Assembly: GCA_910586535.1 (NCBI GenBank) | Contig: CAJUHS010000002.1 | Span: forward strand, 124,001-188,000 | Origin: an uncultured Oscillospiraceae bacterium | GTDB taxonomy: Bacteria; Bacillota; Clostridia; Oscillospirales; Ruminococcaceae | Reading direction: 5' to 3' | DNA: 64,000 nucleotides | In this document: one piece after another, positions 1 through 8,169 of the stretch | How the letters are laid out: each line of letters starts with the position of its first letter | Position numbering within the stretch: the stretch's first letter is position 1 | Made by a program: the position numbers and the translations under genes | The notes under the pieces: model-generated | Told to the model about the DNA's origin: nothing | The model's database searches: none | The model's input: the letters and a program-made list of their open reading frames with translations, nothing else

Positions 1-281
1 AGAACGTCAGCAACGGCAAGAGCGTTCATAGTGGTAGCAAGCATTCCTATATGATCTGCGCGCGTTCTGTCCATAGCGCCGCTGGAACGTCCCCTCCAGA
101 AGTTTCCGCCGCCCACAACTATACCGATCTGAACACCGATATCAGCGCACTTTTTAATGCTTTCGCATATTTTAGTAATAATGGAATAATCCAGACCGAT
201 CTTCTTTTCACCCGCGAGAGCCTCTCCGCTTAGTTTAAGAAGAACCCGTTTGTATTTTGGCTGTGCAATATTTTCGGACAT
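1..281 (-). CDS. pyrH: UMP kinase (uridylate kinase), 5' part only
   Basis: Phosphorylates UMP to UDP in pyrimidine nucleotide synthesis, in the cytoplasm. The reading frame starts with ATG at 281 and runs off the left edge, giving the first 93 or so residues. The N-terminus shows the amino-acid-kinase signature KRVLLKLSGEAL, then the glycine-rich GIVVGGGNFWRG and the segment GAMDRTRADHIGMLAT, all typical of bacterial PyrH. An AAAGGA ribosome binding site lies about ten bases upstream, and a promoter-like pair is at 308-336, so the gene probably has its own transcript. The rest of the gene, and any following frr, lie outside the window. Identification is firm; only the truncation by the window edge limits it. 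Confidence 0.93.
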   Translation of the reverse strand, partial: MSENIAQPKYKRVLLKLSGEALAGEKKIGLDYSIITKICESIKKCADIGVQIGIVVGGGNFWRGRSSGAMDRTRADHIGMLATTMNALAVADV

Positions 282-307
282 AACCACCGACCGTCCTTTC
301 ACATGAC

Positions 308-336
308 AATATAGTATCTAATTTATTTTACACCAA
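308..336 (-). promoter_or_regulatory. Probable sigma-A promoter of pyrH
   Basis: On the minus strand TTGGTG (336-331) is followed after 17 bases by TATATT (313-308), 27 bases before the pyrH start codon. Spacing is ideal; the -35 box is only moderately close to consensus. Confidence 0.5.
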
Positions 337-403
337 TTTCAGCCATATGTAAAGAGGAAACGGAAAAAATTCACAAAAAAATTTATAGATCATACGCAAT
401 AAA

Positions 404-423
404 CCCGATATTGAACTGTCGGG
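404..423 (-). terminator. Possible weak terminator after the rsmI group
   Basis: On the minus strand CCCGA (423-419) pairs with TCGGG (408-404) around a ten-base loop and is followed by TTTATT. The stem is short, so this is a tentative call. The stretch 282-538 contains nothing else recognisable beyond the pyrH promoter and a small GC-rich hairpin near 467-487. Confidence 0.35.
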
Positions 424-485
424 CATTTTCACTAAGTAAATACCTAACTTGTTTCTTCTCCACAAGCCGCGGGGAGCGGCGTTGC

Positions 486-596
486 CTATGTCCGCCAGTA
501 CGCCCTTACCTGATAAGTACCCTTGTCCTTTTCAAGCCTCAGTACCTCCTGCACAAGCATAGTCGCAATGCCTTTTCTTGAAAGCTTTCCAAAACC
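486..596 (-). pseudogene. GNAT-like acetyltransferase fragment
   Basis: One minus-strand frame, entered after a stop codon and therefore not startable, encodes a stretch with the motif RKGIATMLVQEV followed by LRLEKDKG. This resembles motif A of GNAT N-acetyltransferases (arginine/glycine-rich acetyl-CoA pyrophosphate loop followed by a helix). The frame ends at a TAG at 488-486. It overlaps, in another frame, the small ORF that starts at the rsmI stop codon, so the two may be parts of one frameshifted gene. The match covers only about 20 residues, so this is a weak call. Confidence 0.28.
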
Positions 597-691
597 TCAA
601 TAATGTTTATAACGGCTTCACGCGCTTCCACGAGAGCCGGGATATCGCGCGAAAGCACCGCCGCAAATCCCGTTCCCATGTGTACTGTCAT
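539..691 (-). CDS. Small ORF overlapping the rsmI stop codon, unknown
   Basis: A 50-codon frame whose ATG (691-689) overlaps the TGA of rsmI (690-688) in the ATGA arrangement typical of translational coupling. The predicted peptide begins MTVHMGTGFAAVLSRD and ends in a Cys/Arg-rich tail. I do not recognise the family. The tail overlaps a GNAT-like fragment in another frame, so this may be the undamaged front of a decayed gene rather than a functional small protein. Confidence 0.3.
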   Translation of the reverse strand: MTVHMGTGFAAVLSRDIPALVEAREAVINIIEVLESFQEKALRLCLCRRY

Positions 692-1542
692 TGCTTGACT
701 TCCTGTCTTTCCTGTATACCTGAGTATATCTCGCTTTTTTTAAAACCCGTTGTTTTAGCCGCTTCCTTGCAAGCGTCCACAGCTTTCATTCCGCTTTCTA
801 TAAGCCGTTTAGCTTCGTTTACCGCATCGTCAAGAGTTATTTCCGAAAGCTCTTTCTTAAAGTCATAGCCCTCAACAACAAGAACAAATTCGCCTTTAGG
901 AGTTTTATCGGAATAGTACTCAACCGACTCGGAAAGAGTTGTCCTGAAAACATCTTCATGAACTTTCGTAAGCTCGTGACATATGGAAATACGCCTGTCG
1001 CCAAGATATTTCAGCATATCCGTAAGAGTGTTAAGAAGCTTGTGCGGAGCTTCGTAAAATATAAGCGTACGAGTCTCTTTTGCAACTCCTTCAAGGTGAG
1101 CATAGCGCTGCTTTTTAGCTACTGCAAGGAATCCCTCAAATGTGAATCTTGATACAGGCAAACCGCTTAGAGCCGCCGCCGAAGCCATTGCCGTAGGTCC
1201 CGGAACAACCTCGACCGGCACATCGTTTTCAATACAGAGCCTTATCAAATCCTCCCCGGGATCGGAAATGCATGGCATACCTGCGTCAGAGACCACAGCG
1301 CAGCTTTCACCCGACATGATCTTACTCATTATCCTGTCGGAAACGTGCCGCTCCGAGTGTTCATGATAGCTTATCATAGGCTTTTTTATCCCGTAATGGT
1401 TCAGAAGCTTTACAGTAACTCTCGTATCCTCAGCGCAAATAAAATCCACGGCTTTAAGAGTCTCCACCGCACGGTAGGTAATATCCCCCAGATTGCCTAT
1501 AGGAGTACCTACAATATAAAGCTGTCCAAAATTTTCAGCCAT
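688..1542 (-). CDS. rsmI: 16S rRNA (cytidine(1402)-2'-O)-methyltransferase
   Basis: Methylates the 2'-hydroxyl of C1402 in the decoding centre of 16S rRNA using S-adenosylmethionine. The N-terminus carries the tetrapyrrole-methylase-fold signature LYIVGTPIGNLGDITYRA, followed by FICAEDTRVT and the loop VVSDAGMPCISDPGEDL, all diagnostic of RsmI (YraL). The length of about 284 residues is normal. I place the start at 1542 because AGGAG lies seven bases before that ATG; an in-frame ATG at 1572 would overlap the upstream gene and lacks a binding site. It sits four bases after trmN6, so the two RNA methyltransferase genes are very likely co-transcribed. Confidence 0.93.
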   Translation of the reverse strand: MAENFGQLYIVGTPIGNLGDITYRAVETLKAVDFICAEDTRVTVKLLNHYGIKKPMISYHEHSERHVSDRIMSKIMSGESCAVVSDAGMPCISDPGEDLIRLCIENDVPVEVVPGPTAMASAAALSGLPVSRFTFEGFLAVAKKQRYAHLEGVAKETRTLIFYEAPHKLLNTLTDMLKYLGDRRISICHELTKVHEDVFRTTLSESVEYYSDKTPKGEFVLVVEGYDFKKELSEITLDDAVNEAKRLIESGMKAVDACKEAAKTTGFKKSEIYSGIQERQEVKQ

Positions 1543-1546
1543 GAGA

Positions 1547-2299
1547 TCACTCCTTTTCTCTTTGGTAATCATTTGTTTTCCCGCCGCCGTAAATTTGCAG
1601 CAGCTCCTCGGAAAAGCCCTCGCTGCCGTTAATATAAAGCTGTGGCAGCACTTTCATAAACGGTTTTCCGCCTTTTTTCCCCTCGATAAGAAAAAGCCAC
1701 GGCGGGTCGGCCGGAGTCTTGCTTACGAACCGCAGGCTTTTCGGCTCAATATTGTTGTCTTTCATAGCGGAAACAACGTCCGCAAGCCGTTCGGGACGGT
1801 TGCATATGCAAAATCTGCCGCCGAATTTCAGCAATCTTTCTGCCGCTCTGCACACATCGCTGATATTGCAGAGTATCTCATGCCGCGCAATACGCTGCGC
1901 TTCCGAAAGACTTTGCAGACCCGCGCCGTCCGACTTGTAGGGCGGATTGCAGGTAACAACGTCAAGCTGTCCGATTGGTGCGCCCTGCCAAAGAATCTTT
2001 AAATCAGCACAGACGGGTACAATATTTTCCAGCTTATTTCTTTCCACAGAAATATTAAGCTGTTCTATCGCTTGTTTTTGTATGTCAACGCAATAAATTA
2101 TTTTCGGCGCAAAACTTATCTGCATAAGAAGCGGTATTATACCGCAGCCCGTCCCCAGATCGCATACCATGTCTTTATGTCTGGGAGCAGCAAAATCCGC
2201 AAGCAAAAATGCGTCTGTACCGAATTTATGCTCGTCGGAAACGCATATCTCCACCTCGTTCCGAAGCTTTTCAAAACTGTATTCAGGCAATTTATGCAT
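1547..2299 (-). CDS. trmN6: tRNA1(Val) A37 N6-methyltransferase family protein
   Basis: A class I SAM-dependent methyltransferase of the YfiC/YabB type, expected to methylate N6 of adenine-37 in tRNA1(Val). The SAM-binding motif I reads VCDLGTGCGIIPLL at about residue 45, and the catalytic motif IV is CNPPYKSDGAG, the NPPY form used by N6-adenine methyltransferases. The length is about 250 residues. The start at 2299 is preferred because AAAGGA lies just before it; an ATG at 2314 would put the binding site inside the gene. The gene lies between the potassium channel gene (24 bases upstream) and rsmI (4 bases downstream). The precise RNA target is inferred from the family. Confidence 0.85.
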   Translation of the reverse strand: MHKLPEYSFEKLRNEVEICVSDEHKFGTDAFLLADFAAPRHKDMVCDLGTGCGIIPLLMQISFAPKIIYCVDIQKQAIEQLNISVERNKLENIVPVCADLKILWQGAPIGQLDVVTCNPPYKSDGAGLQSLSEAQRIARHEILCNISDVCRAAERLLKFGGRFCICNRPERLADVVSAMKDNNIEPKSLRFVSKTPADPPWLFLIEGKKGGKPFMKVLPQLYINGSEGFSEELLQIYGGGKTNDYQREKE

Positions 2300-2322
2300 A
2301 TAATATCCTTTCAATAACTTGT

Positions 2323-3690
2323 TTAACCGACCATCATCTTTCCATCGGGAAAGACCTCGTTTTTGCTTCGGTAATCCTTTTTAACCGACAGAGAGATAGC
2401 AAATGAAACAGGTCCCACACGGCCTATAAACATTGTCAGGCAAAGAATTATACGCGAGAGCACTCCGCTTGCCGCAGAGACACCAACGCTTATCCCACAG
2501 GTGGATATTGCCGATACGGCCTCAAACGCCGCGTCGATCCCCTGTATGTCAGCACCGGGATTTGAATAAAACAGTACTATACCCGAAGCGCTTGTTGCAA
2601 GCGCAGCCAAAATTATTATCGCAAGTGACTTGTACACCGATTCCTTATCGATCTTACGGTTCATAATGACCGTATCCTCTTTGTTTTTGACAACGCTTAC
2701 GACTGTCATGATAATAATAGCAAATGTTGTGATCTTGATTCCTCCGCCTGTCGAACCAGGAGCAACGCCTATAAACATAAGGAAAATCGAAGCAAGCTTT
2801 GTTATCGAATACATGGACGAAACGTCAACCGTGTTGAAGCCCGCTGTCCTGAGAGACACCGAGTGAAAAAAGCTATTTACAAGCTTTCCGCCGAAACCCA
2901 TTCCCCCGAGAGTAAGCGGATTCCCCCATTCCGTGACAAGCGTCAAAAGAGTTCCAACGGCAATAAGTATAAGCGTAAAAATAAGCACGATCTTTGACTG
3001 CAAGCTAAGCCGCTTTTTTTTGCGGAAACCTATTATGTCCATCCAAACAAAAAAGCCCAGTCCGCCCGCTACAATAAGCAGCGGCACGACCGTCATGACC
3101 ACCGGGTTATCCGAAAAAGAAGTAAGACTGCAATACGGCGCGTCCACCGCGCCGATAATGTCGAATCCCGCGTTGCAGAACGCTGATACCGCCACAAATA
3201 CAGAAATATAAGCTCCGTACAAACCGTACTCTGGAACAAACACCGTAGCAAGCAGAGCCGCTCCTATAAGCTCGCAAATCACGGATATACCGATAACATA
3301 TCTTACCAAAAGCTTAACGTCCGAAAATCCCGAAGTGTTCACAGACTCGGAAGCTACCTGAATTGACCGAAGCTCCATTTTTTTGCCTATCAGAAAGTTA
3401 AAAAAGGAAACCAGCGTAACAAATCCCAAACCTCCTATCTGTATCATAAGCAGGATAACTATCTGTCCGAAAACGCTCCAGTAAGTCCCCGTGTCCACAA
3501 GAACAAGTCCGGTAACGCAGGTAGCGGAGGTAGCCGTAAAAACAGCTGTAAGCGGGTTTGTAAAGCTTCCGTCCGCAGAGGAAAACGGCATTATCAGCAA
3601 AACTGCACCAACGGCTATAATTGCGGCAAAGCTCAGAACTATAGTTGCAGCAGGATCAAGAGATCTGCTTTTGGGTTTTATAACAGGCAT
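2323..3690 (-). CDS. ktrB: TrkH/KtrB-family potassium uptake membrane subunit
   Basis: The pore-forming subunit of a Ktr/Trk potassium transporter in the cytoplasmic membrane. The 455-residue protein has about ten hydrophobic segments arranged as repeated membrane-pore-membrane units. The first pore loop reads TSATCVTGLVLVDTGTYWS and later ones contain FCNAGFD, RTAGFNTVD and ISTCGIS, each with the glycine that forms the single-file selectivity filter. No ktrA/trkA (RCK nucleotide-binding subunit) gene is adjacent, so the regulatory partner must be encoded elsewhere. The start has a GAGG about ten bases upstream. The gene heads the ktrB-trmN6-rsmI group. Whether it is closer to KtrB or KtrD cannot be told from sequence alone. 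Confidence 0.9.
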   Translation of the reverse strand: MPVIKPKSRSLDPAATIVLSFAAIIAVGAVLLIMPFSSADGSFTNPLTAVFTATSATCVTGLVLVDTGTYWSVFGQIVILLMIQIGGLGFVTLVSFFNFLIGKKMELRSIQVASESVNTSGFSDVKLLVRYVIGISVICELIGAALLATVFVPEYGLYGAYISVFVAVSAFCNAGFDIIGAVDAPYCSLTSFSDNPVVMTVVPLLIVAGGLGFFVWMDIIGFRKKKRLSLQSKIVLIFTLILIAVGTLLTLVTEWGNPLTLGGMGFGGKLVNSFFHSVSLRTAGFNTVDVSSMYSITKLASIFLMFIGVAPGSTGGGIKITTFAIIIMTVVSVVKNKEDTVIMNRKIDKESVYKSLAIIILAALATSASGIVLFYSNPGADIQGIDAAFEAVSAISTCGISVGVSAASGVLSRIILCLTMFIGRVGPVSFAISLSVKKDYRSKNEVFPDGKMMVG

Positions 3691-3840
3691 ATTAAAGACG
3701 ACCTCGGTTTCTGAAGAAGCTTACGCTTCCTAAAAATTTATATAAAGTCATTATATCACAATTTTACCGAACTTTCAAGTAATTTATAGGAATAAAATAA
3801 CATTTACGTATTAAAATAATTGAAAAAGCCTCTGTACAGG

Positions 3841-3869
3841 TTGCATTTTTGCAAATAATATTGTATAAT
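3841..3869 (+). promoter_or_regulatory. Sigma-A promoter for the SGNH-like gene
   Basis: TTGCAT (3841-3846) and a perfect TATAAT (3864-3869) are separated by 17 bases, 33 bases before the start codon of the gene at 3902. Confidence 0.75.
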
Positions 3870-3901
3870 ATTTATAATTAATGAAAGGATGATCTCCGCA
3901 G

Positions 3902-4690
3902 ATGAAAATAACTCAGCGAGAAAAGAAAAAAGCCAAATTCCGCATTTCGTTCATATTTTTATTTGCTTTTGCAAGTTTTGCGGTATGCTTTACAATGTAC
4001 ATGAAAGAAGATTTTGAGATCACCGAGGAAATGCTGGACGAGCGTTCCGAAGCGGTAGTTTATATAGACCCTGCCGGACGGAAAAATAATTTCGTAAATC
4101 CCGTTCCAAAAAGTGAAAAAAAAAGCGAGAACTATTACAGCGACACCGTTTTTATCGGGAGCAGCGCATTGTCAGGACTTTCCGACTACGGGTATACCGA
4201 TCCGGAAAATATGCTGCTGTCCGATTCGATACGGCTTGATAACTTTAATACCCTTATCCTGTCGGAAAATGATAAGCAAAGCAGTATTTCTGAAGCTGCC
4301 GCAAGAAAAAACGCTTCCAAGATATACATAATGGTCGGACTGCACGATCTGGCAGACATTGACAACACTGAACTGTTCAGCGGTCTTGAAGAGTTTATCG
4401 ACGATGTAAGCAAACATGAATCCGTAAAAAAAATCTACCTTATTTCACTTTTGCCAGTTCCAGCTGACACCGAGGGAGTAGTCGCCTCAAATACCGACAT
4501 AGACGCATACAATTCCCTGCTGCTCAAGTTTGCAGACAAAATGCGGGTCGGATATCTTGATGTAAACACGGAGTTTAAAGGTAACGACGGAAAACTCCCG
4601 TCGTCTGCTGCCGAACTGAACGGCGTACGGCTGAAAAAAGATTACTACGAAAAGCTTTCTGACTACATACTCACCCATGTTTCAGAATAA
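3902..4690 (+). CDS. Membrane-anchored SGNH-hydrolase-like protein, catalytic positions altered
   Basis: The 262-residue protein has a basic N-terminus, one transmembrane helix at about residues 14-33, a charged linker, and an extracytoplasmic domain that matches the SGNH/GDSL hydrolase fold in its block order. Block I reads FIGSSAL at 84-90 where active members have a GDS core, the block III region reads GLHDL at 146-150 where GxND is usual, and the final block reads LNGVRL at 239-244 where active members carry the catalytic Asp and His of a DGxHL motif. The aligned serine (88) survives, but the supporting Asp, Asn and catalytic Asp-His pair do not. The protein is therefore probably a binding or structural relative, or the fold assignment is wrong. 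No MBOAT acyltransferase partner is adjacent; the next gene is a small membrane protein. Confidence 0.6.
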   Translation: MKITQREKKKAKFRISFIFLFAFASFAVCFTMYMKEDFEITEEMLDERSEAVVYIDPAGRKNNFVNPVPKSEKKSENYYSDTVFIGSSALSGLSDYGYTDPENMLLSDSIRLDNFNTLILSENDKQSSISEAAARKNASKIYIMVGLHDLADIDNTELFSGLEEFIDDVSKHESVKKIYLISLLPVPADTEGVVASNTDIDAYNSLLLKFADKMRVGYLDVNTEFKGNDGKLPSSAAELNGVRLKKDYYEKLSDYILTHVSE

Positions 4691-4711
4691 CGCGAAAGGA
4701 GCGACAAATAT

Positions 4712-5074
4712 ATGCTTATCGAATGTGCGGCGATCTTTCTTCTGATATCCGCCGTATCCTTTATGTACGTCCGCGCGAAAAAGAAAAATTACGCGCTGGC
4801 AACTGTTTCCCTGCTGATACTGCCTCTTGCCAATATTCTCGCATACGCCGCATCGGGAAAGCTTTCGGATATTCTTCCCATGGACAAATTCACCATCTAT
4901 GCCGCGATAAACATTGTTGCCGTAGTGATCTCAAGCTGTCTTGTGGGAGTCATGTCCTATAAATTCCCGAAAAGATCCACAAAAACAGCCTATGTAATTA
5001 TGTCGCTGATATTCAATATAGCCCTTGCCGCAATACTGGTCTACAATATGTTCGAGAACATTTACCGAAAATAA
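4712..5074 (+). CDS. Small four-helix membrane protein, unknown
   Basis: A 120-residue protein with four hydrophobic stretches, at about residues 3-20, 28-47, 62-84 and 93-114, and positively charged linkers (RAKKKNY, KFPKRSTK) that suggest cytoplasmic loops. I do not recognise the family. It starts 22 bases after the SGNH-like gene with a GAAAGGAG ribosome binding site, so the two form an operon that ends at the strong hairpin at 5073-5109. A role linked to the SGNH-like protein is inferred only from this arrangement. Confidence 0.65.
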   Translation: MLIECAAIFLLISAVSFMYVRAKKKNYALATVSLLILPLANILAYAASGKLSDILPMDKFTIYAAINIVAVVISSCLVGVMSYKFPKRSTKTAYVIMSLIFNIALAAILVYNMFENIYRK

Positions 5075-5109
5075 AAATAGAGCAGGCTCCGAAAGTCTGC
5101 TCTATTTTT
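5073..5109. terminator. Bidirectional rho-independent terminator
   Basis: A perfect 13-base-pair stem (5073-5085 with 5097-5109) has A-rich and T-rich flanks on both sides, so it can end the plus-strand operon at 3902-5074 and the minus-strand gpsA operon that stops at 5119. Confidence 0.88.
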
Positions 5110-5118
5110 ATTTTTTAT

Positions 5119-6126
5119 TCAGTCCACCCAGACGGTTTCCGCCTCGTGGCGTTTGGGTCTGCCCATAAGATTGTTTACCGCAGCCTTTGCGCTGAGTCCC
5201 TCGAAAAGCACTCTGTAGCACTGCTCGGTGATAGGCATATCTATTCCTACCTTTCGGGCAAGATTATAGGCGGCTTTGGTACAGATATAGCCCTCTACCG
5301 TTCCGACCTTATCAACAGCCTCCTGAGGAGTAACTCCCTGTCCTATAAGGATACCGGCGCGGCGGTTGCGGCTGTGCATACTTGTACAGGTAACTATAAG
5401 GTCTCCAATACCCGTAAGTCCCGCAAAGGTGTCGGTTTTTCCCCCGAGAGCGACTCCAAGACGCGCTATCTCGGTGATACCACGAGTCATCAAAGCAGCT
5501 TTGGTGTTGTCCCCGAAGCCCATTCCGTCGCAGATACCCGCACAGAGAGCTATTACGTTTTTGAGGGAACCTCCAAGCTCGCAGCCCACCAAATCGTTAT
5601 TGATGTAAATACGGAACATATTATTGGACATCACGCTCTGAACATAATCGGAGTACTTGCTGTCCTTTGAAGCCGCAACAACAGTGGTAGGCATACCGAG
5701 AGCCACCTCCTCGGCGTGGGACGGTCCGCTGAGAACCACTATAGGCTGATTTGCGGGAAGCTCTTCTTCAAGGACTTCGCTCATTCTTTTCAGAGTATCG
5801 TCCTCGAGACCCTTACCGGTGTTTACCGCAACAGTATTTACCGACATATGAGGAGCAGCCTTTTGGGCTACCTCCCGCAGCTTTCTGGTAGGTATGCCGA
5901 AGATAACAATATCGGCGCCGTTCACAAGACTAATATCGTTAGTAAGCCTTATTTCGTCGCTTATCCTCACCCCTGGAAGCTTCTGCTTGTTTTCACCGTC
6001 ACGGCGTATGTCCTCTACCTCCTGCTCAAACGCCGACCAGACCGTAACGTTATGTCCGAAATTGTTAAGCATTACCGCAAGACTGAGACCGAAGCCGCCC
6101 ATTCCAAGAATTGTAAAATCAGCCAT
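5119..6126 (-). CDS. gpsA: NAD(P)-dependent glycerol-3-phosphate dehydrogenase
   Basis: Reduces dihydroxyacetone phosphate to sn-glycerol 3-phosphate, the backbone for phospholipids. The 335-residue protein starts with the dinucleotide-binding loop ILGMGGFGLSLA, has the inner motif LSGPSHAEEVALGMPT, and the C-terminal signature region with KNVIALCAGICDGMGFG and GDLIVTCTS. The length is normal. It overlaps the end of plsY by eight bases, so the enzyme that makes glycerol 3-phosphate and the acyltransferase that uses it are translationally linked. The operon ends at the terminator just downstream. Confidence 0.96.
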   Translation of the reverse strand: MADFTILGMGGFGLSLAVMLNNFGHNVTVWSAFEQEVEDIRRDGENKQKLPGVRISDEIRLTNDISLVNGADIVIFGIPTRKLREVAQKAAPHMSVNTVAVNTGKGLEDDTLKRMSEVLEEELPANQPIVVLSGPSHAEEVALGMPTTVVAASKDSKYSDYVQSVMSNNMFRIYINNDLVGCELGGSLKNVIALCAGICDGMGFGDNTKAALMTRGITEIARLGVALGGKTDTFAGLTGIGDLIVTCTSMHSRNRRAGILIGQGVTPQEAVDKVGTVEGYICTKAAYNLARKVGIDMPITEQCYRVLFEGLSAKAAVNNLMGRPKRHEAETVWVD

Positions 6127-6805
6127 TTTTATTTTCCCCCTCCTGTTTTTTCTTACCGAAGAACTTGTTTTCCGTACCGTTTTTAAGTCTTTGGATATTG
6201 GTTTTGTGCATATAGATAAGGAGTACGCTCGTTACCGCCACAAGTACGGTGTGAACTATACAAGTGCCGAAAGGTTCGCTTTCAACAAAATAGTGCAGCA
6301 AAAATGTCAGGAAAGGATAAAACAGAGCCGCTGAAATAGACGCTACCGACACATACTTTGATATAAGCAGAACTATTGCAAAAAACGGAATTATTATCGC
6401 AAAGGTAAGGGGGTCTATCACCAGCAGGATAGAACTGGATACCAGCACTCCCTTGCCGCCCCGAAAACCGTAATATATCGGAAAAATGTGTCCAACGATA
6501 GCGGCTATTCCCGATATGTAGCCGACCGTCTGCTTGTCAAAACCGCCGCTGCCCACAATAAGCCTGAACACAAGTATGCTCAGCAGCACGGACACTATTC
6601 CCTTGCCAAGGTCGCCTATAAGCGTAAGCAGAGCCGGTACCTTTCCGTAGCACCTCAGCGTGTTTGTAAGTCCTGCGTTCTTACTGCCCTTTTCGCGGAT
6701 ATCCTCATGCTTGAGAAGCCTTACCACGATTATCGAGGAATTACAGCTTCCCAAAAGATACGAAATTATAACCGAAATAACTCCTGCCGCAATAATCTTA
6801 ACCAT
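6119..6805 (-). CDS. plsY: Acyl-phosphate:glycerol-3-phosphate acyltransferase
   Basis: Transfers an acyl group from acyl phosphate to glycerol 3-phosphate to form lysophosphatidic acid, at the cytoplasmic membrane. The 228-residue protein has several hydrophobic helices and the family motifs SYLLGSCNSSIIVVRL, SKNAGLTNTLR and FRGGKGVLVSS. The C-terminus is a charged Lys-rich tail slightly longer than usual. It lies 14 bases after der and overlaps gpsA, matching the common der-plsY-gpsA order of Firmicutes. Confidence 0.95.
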   Translation of the reverse strand: MVKIIAAGVISVIISYLLGSCNSSIIVVRLLKHEDIREKGSKNAGLTNTLRCYGKVPALLTLIGDLGKGIVSVLLSILVFRLIVGSGGFDKQTVGYISGIAAIVGHIFPIYYGFRGGKGVLVSSSILLVIDPLTFAIIIPFFAIVLLISKYVSVASISAALFYPFLTFLLHYFVESEPFGTCIVHTVLVAVTSVLLIYMHKTNIQRLKNGTENKFFGKKKQEGENKNG

Positions 6806-6819
6806 AACGGATCGCTCTC

Positions 6820-8151
6820 CTATTTAACATCTTCTCTGCCGCGCTCGCGGGTAATAAACCTTACCGGAGTACCCGTCAGCCCGAAAGTCTGTCTTATCTG
6901 ATTTTCCAGATATCTCTGGTATGAAAAGTGAAACAGATCAGCTCTGTTCACAAACACAACGAACGTAGGCGGCTTTGTGGAAGGCTGGGTCATATAGTAT
7001 ATCTTGAGCCGTCTGCCCTTGTCGGACGGCGGCTGCACCCGCGTTGTGGCATAGGACAGAACATCGTTTAACATTCCAGTTGAAACACGCATACTGTTTT
7101 GTTGGCTCACGTCGTTTATCATATCGAAAAGCTTTTCTACGCGCTGTCCAGTTTTTGCCGAAATAAATATGAACGGCACATAGGACATAAAGCTGAAATC
7201 CTCTTTCAGTTTAACGGTAAACTCTTCCATTGTACCCGTTGACTTATCCACCGCGTCCCATTTGTTTATGGCGACGATGCACGCCTTGCCCTGTTCGTGG
7301 GCGTATCCCGCCACCTTTGAATCCTGCTCTGTGAATCCGACAGTAGCGTCTATAAGGATAACGCACACGTCGGAACGATCAACAGCCATGTAGGCGCGCA
7401 GAACGCTATAGTGCTCGATCTTTTCCAGCACCTTGGACTTGCGGCGTATTCCGGCGGTGTCAATAAACACATATTTGCCGTGTTCATTTTCCACAACGGT
7501 ATCGGTAGCGTCACGGGTAGTGCCGGCAATGTCTGAAACAATAACGCGCTCCTCTCCGGCAATGCGGTTTATAAGCGAAGATTTTCCCACATTCGGCTTG
7601 CCTATTACTGCGACCTTAATATACTCTTCATCGTACTCCTCGCTGTCGTCCTCAGGAAAATACTTAAAGACCTCGTCCAGCATATCCCCCGAACCGTGAC
7701 CGTGCGCCGCGGATATCGCTACAGGATCTCCCAGGCCAAGACTGTAGAACTCGTAGAACTCCGCAGGAGGGTCTCCTATAGAATCGCACTTGTTTACACA
7801 GAGGACAATAGGCTTTCCGCTTTTTCTGAGCATACTTGCGACCTCATGATCGTCTCCTGTAACGCCCGTGCGAATATCCGTAAGGAACACAATAACGTCC
7901 GCCTTTTGTATTGCCAGTTCCGCCTGACGTCTCATCTGCGAGAGTATCACATCATCGCTGGAGGGCTCAATGCCTCCTGTGTCAACTACCATAAATTTTC
8001 TGTTTCTCCACTCGCATTCGGAATATATCCTGTCACGCGTAACGCCTGGAGTGTCCTCTACAATGGACAGCCTTTTGCCCACAAGCTTGTTAAAAAGCGT
8101 GGATTTTCCCACGTTCGGTCTGCCCACTACCGCAACTATCGGCAAAGCCAT
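6820..8151 (-). CDS. der: Ribosome biogenesis GTPase Der (EngA)
   Basis: A double-GTPase protein needed for maturation of the 50S ribosomal subunit. The 443 residues contain two successive G domains: the first has GRPNVGKSTLFNKL near residue 9 and DTPGVTRD, the second has GKPNVGKSSLINRI near residue 184 and DIAGTTRD, with NKCD and NKWD as the two G4 motifs. A C-terminal KH-like domain follows. The length is typical. The gene is followed closely by plsY and gpsA and preceded by the DUF512 gene 18 bases upstream, so this whole run is probably one transcript. Confidence 0.97.
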   Translation of the reverse strand: MALPIVAVVGRPNVGKSTLFNKLVGKRLSIVEDTPGVTRDRIYSECEWRNRKFMVVDTGGIEPSSDDVILSQMRRQAELAIQKADVIVFLTDIRTGVTGDDHEVASMLRKSGKPIVLCVNKCDSIGDPPAEFYEFYSLGLGDPVAISAAHGHGSGDMLDEVFKYFPEDDSEEYDEEYIKVAVIGKPNVGKSSLINRIAGEERVIVSDIAGTTRDATDTVVENEHGKYVFIDTAGIRRKSKVLEKIEHYSVLRAYMAVDRSDVCVILIDATVGFTEQDSKVAGYAHEQGKACIVAINKWDAVDKSTGTMEEFTVKLKEDFSFMSYVPFIFISAKTGQRVEKLFDMINDVSQQNSMRVSTGMLNDVLSYATTRVQPPSDKGRRLKIYYMTQPSTKPPTFVVFVNRADLFHFSYQRYLENQIRQTFGLTGTPVRFITRERGREDVK

Positions 8152-8169
8152 ACTATCATCTCCGTTCTG

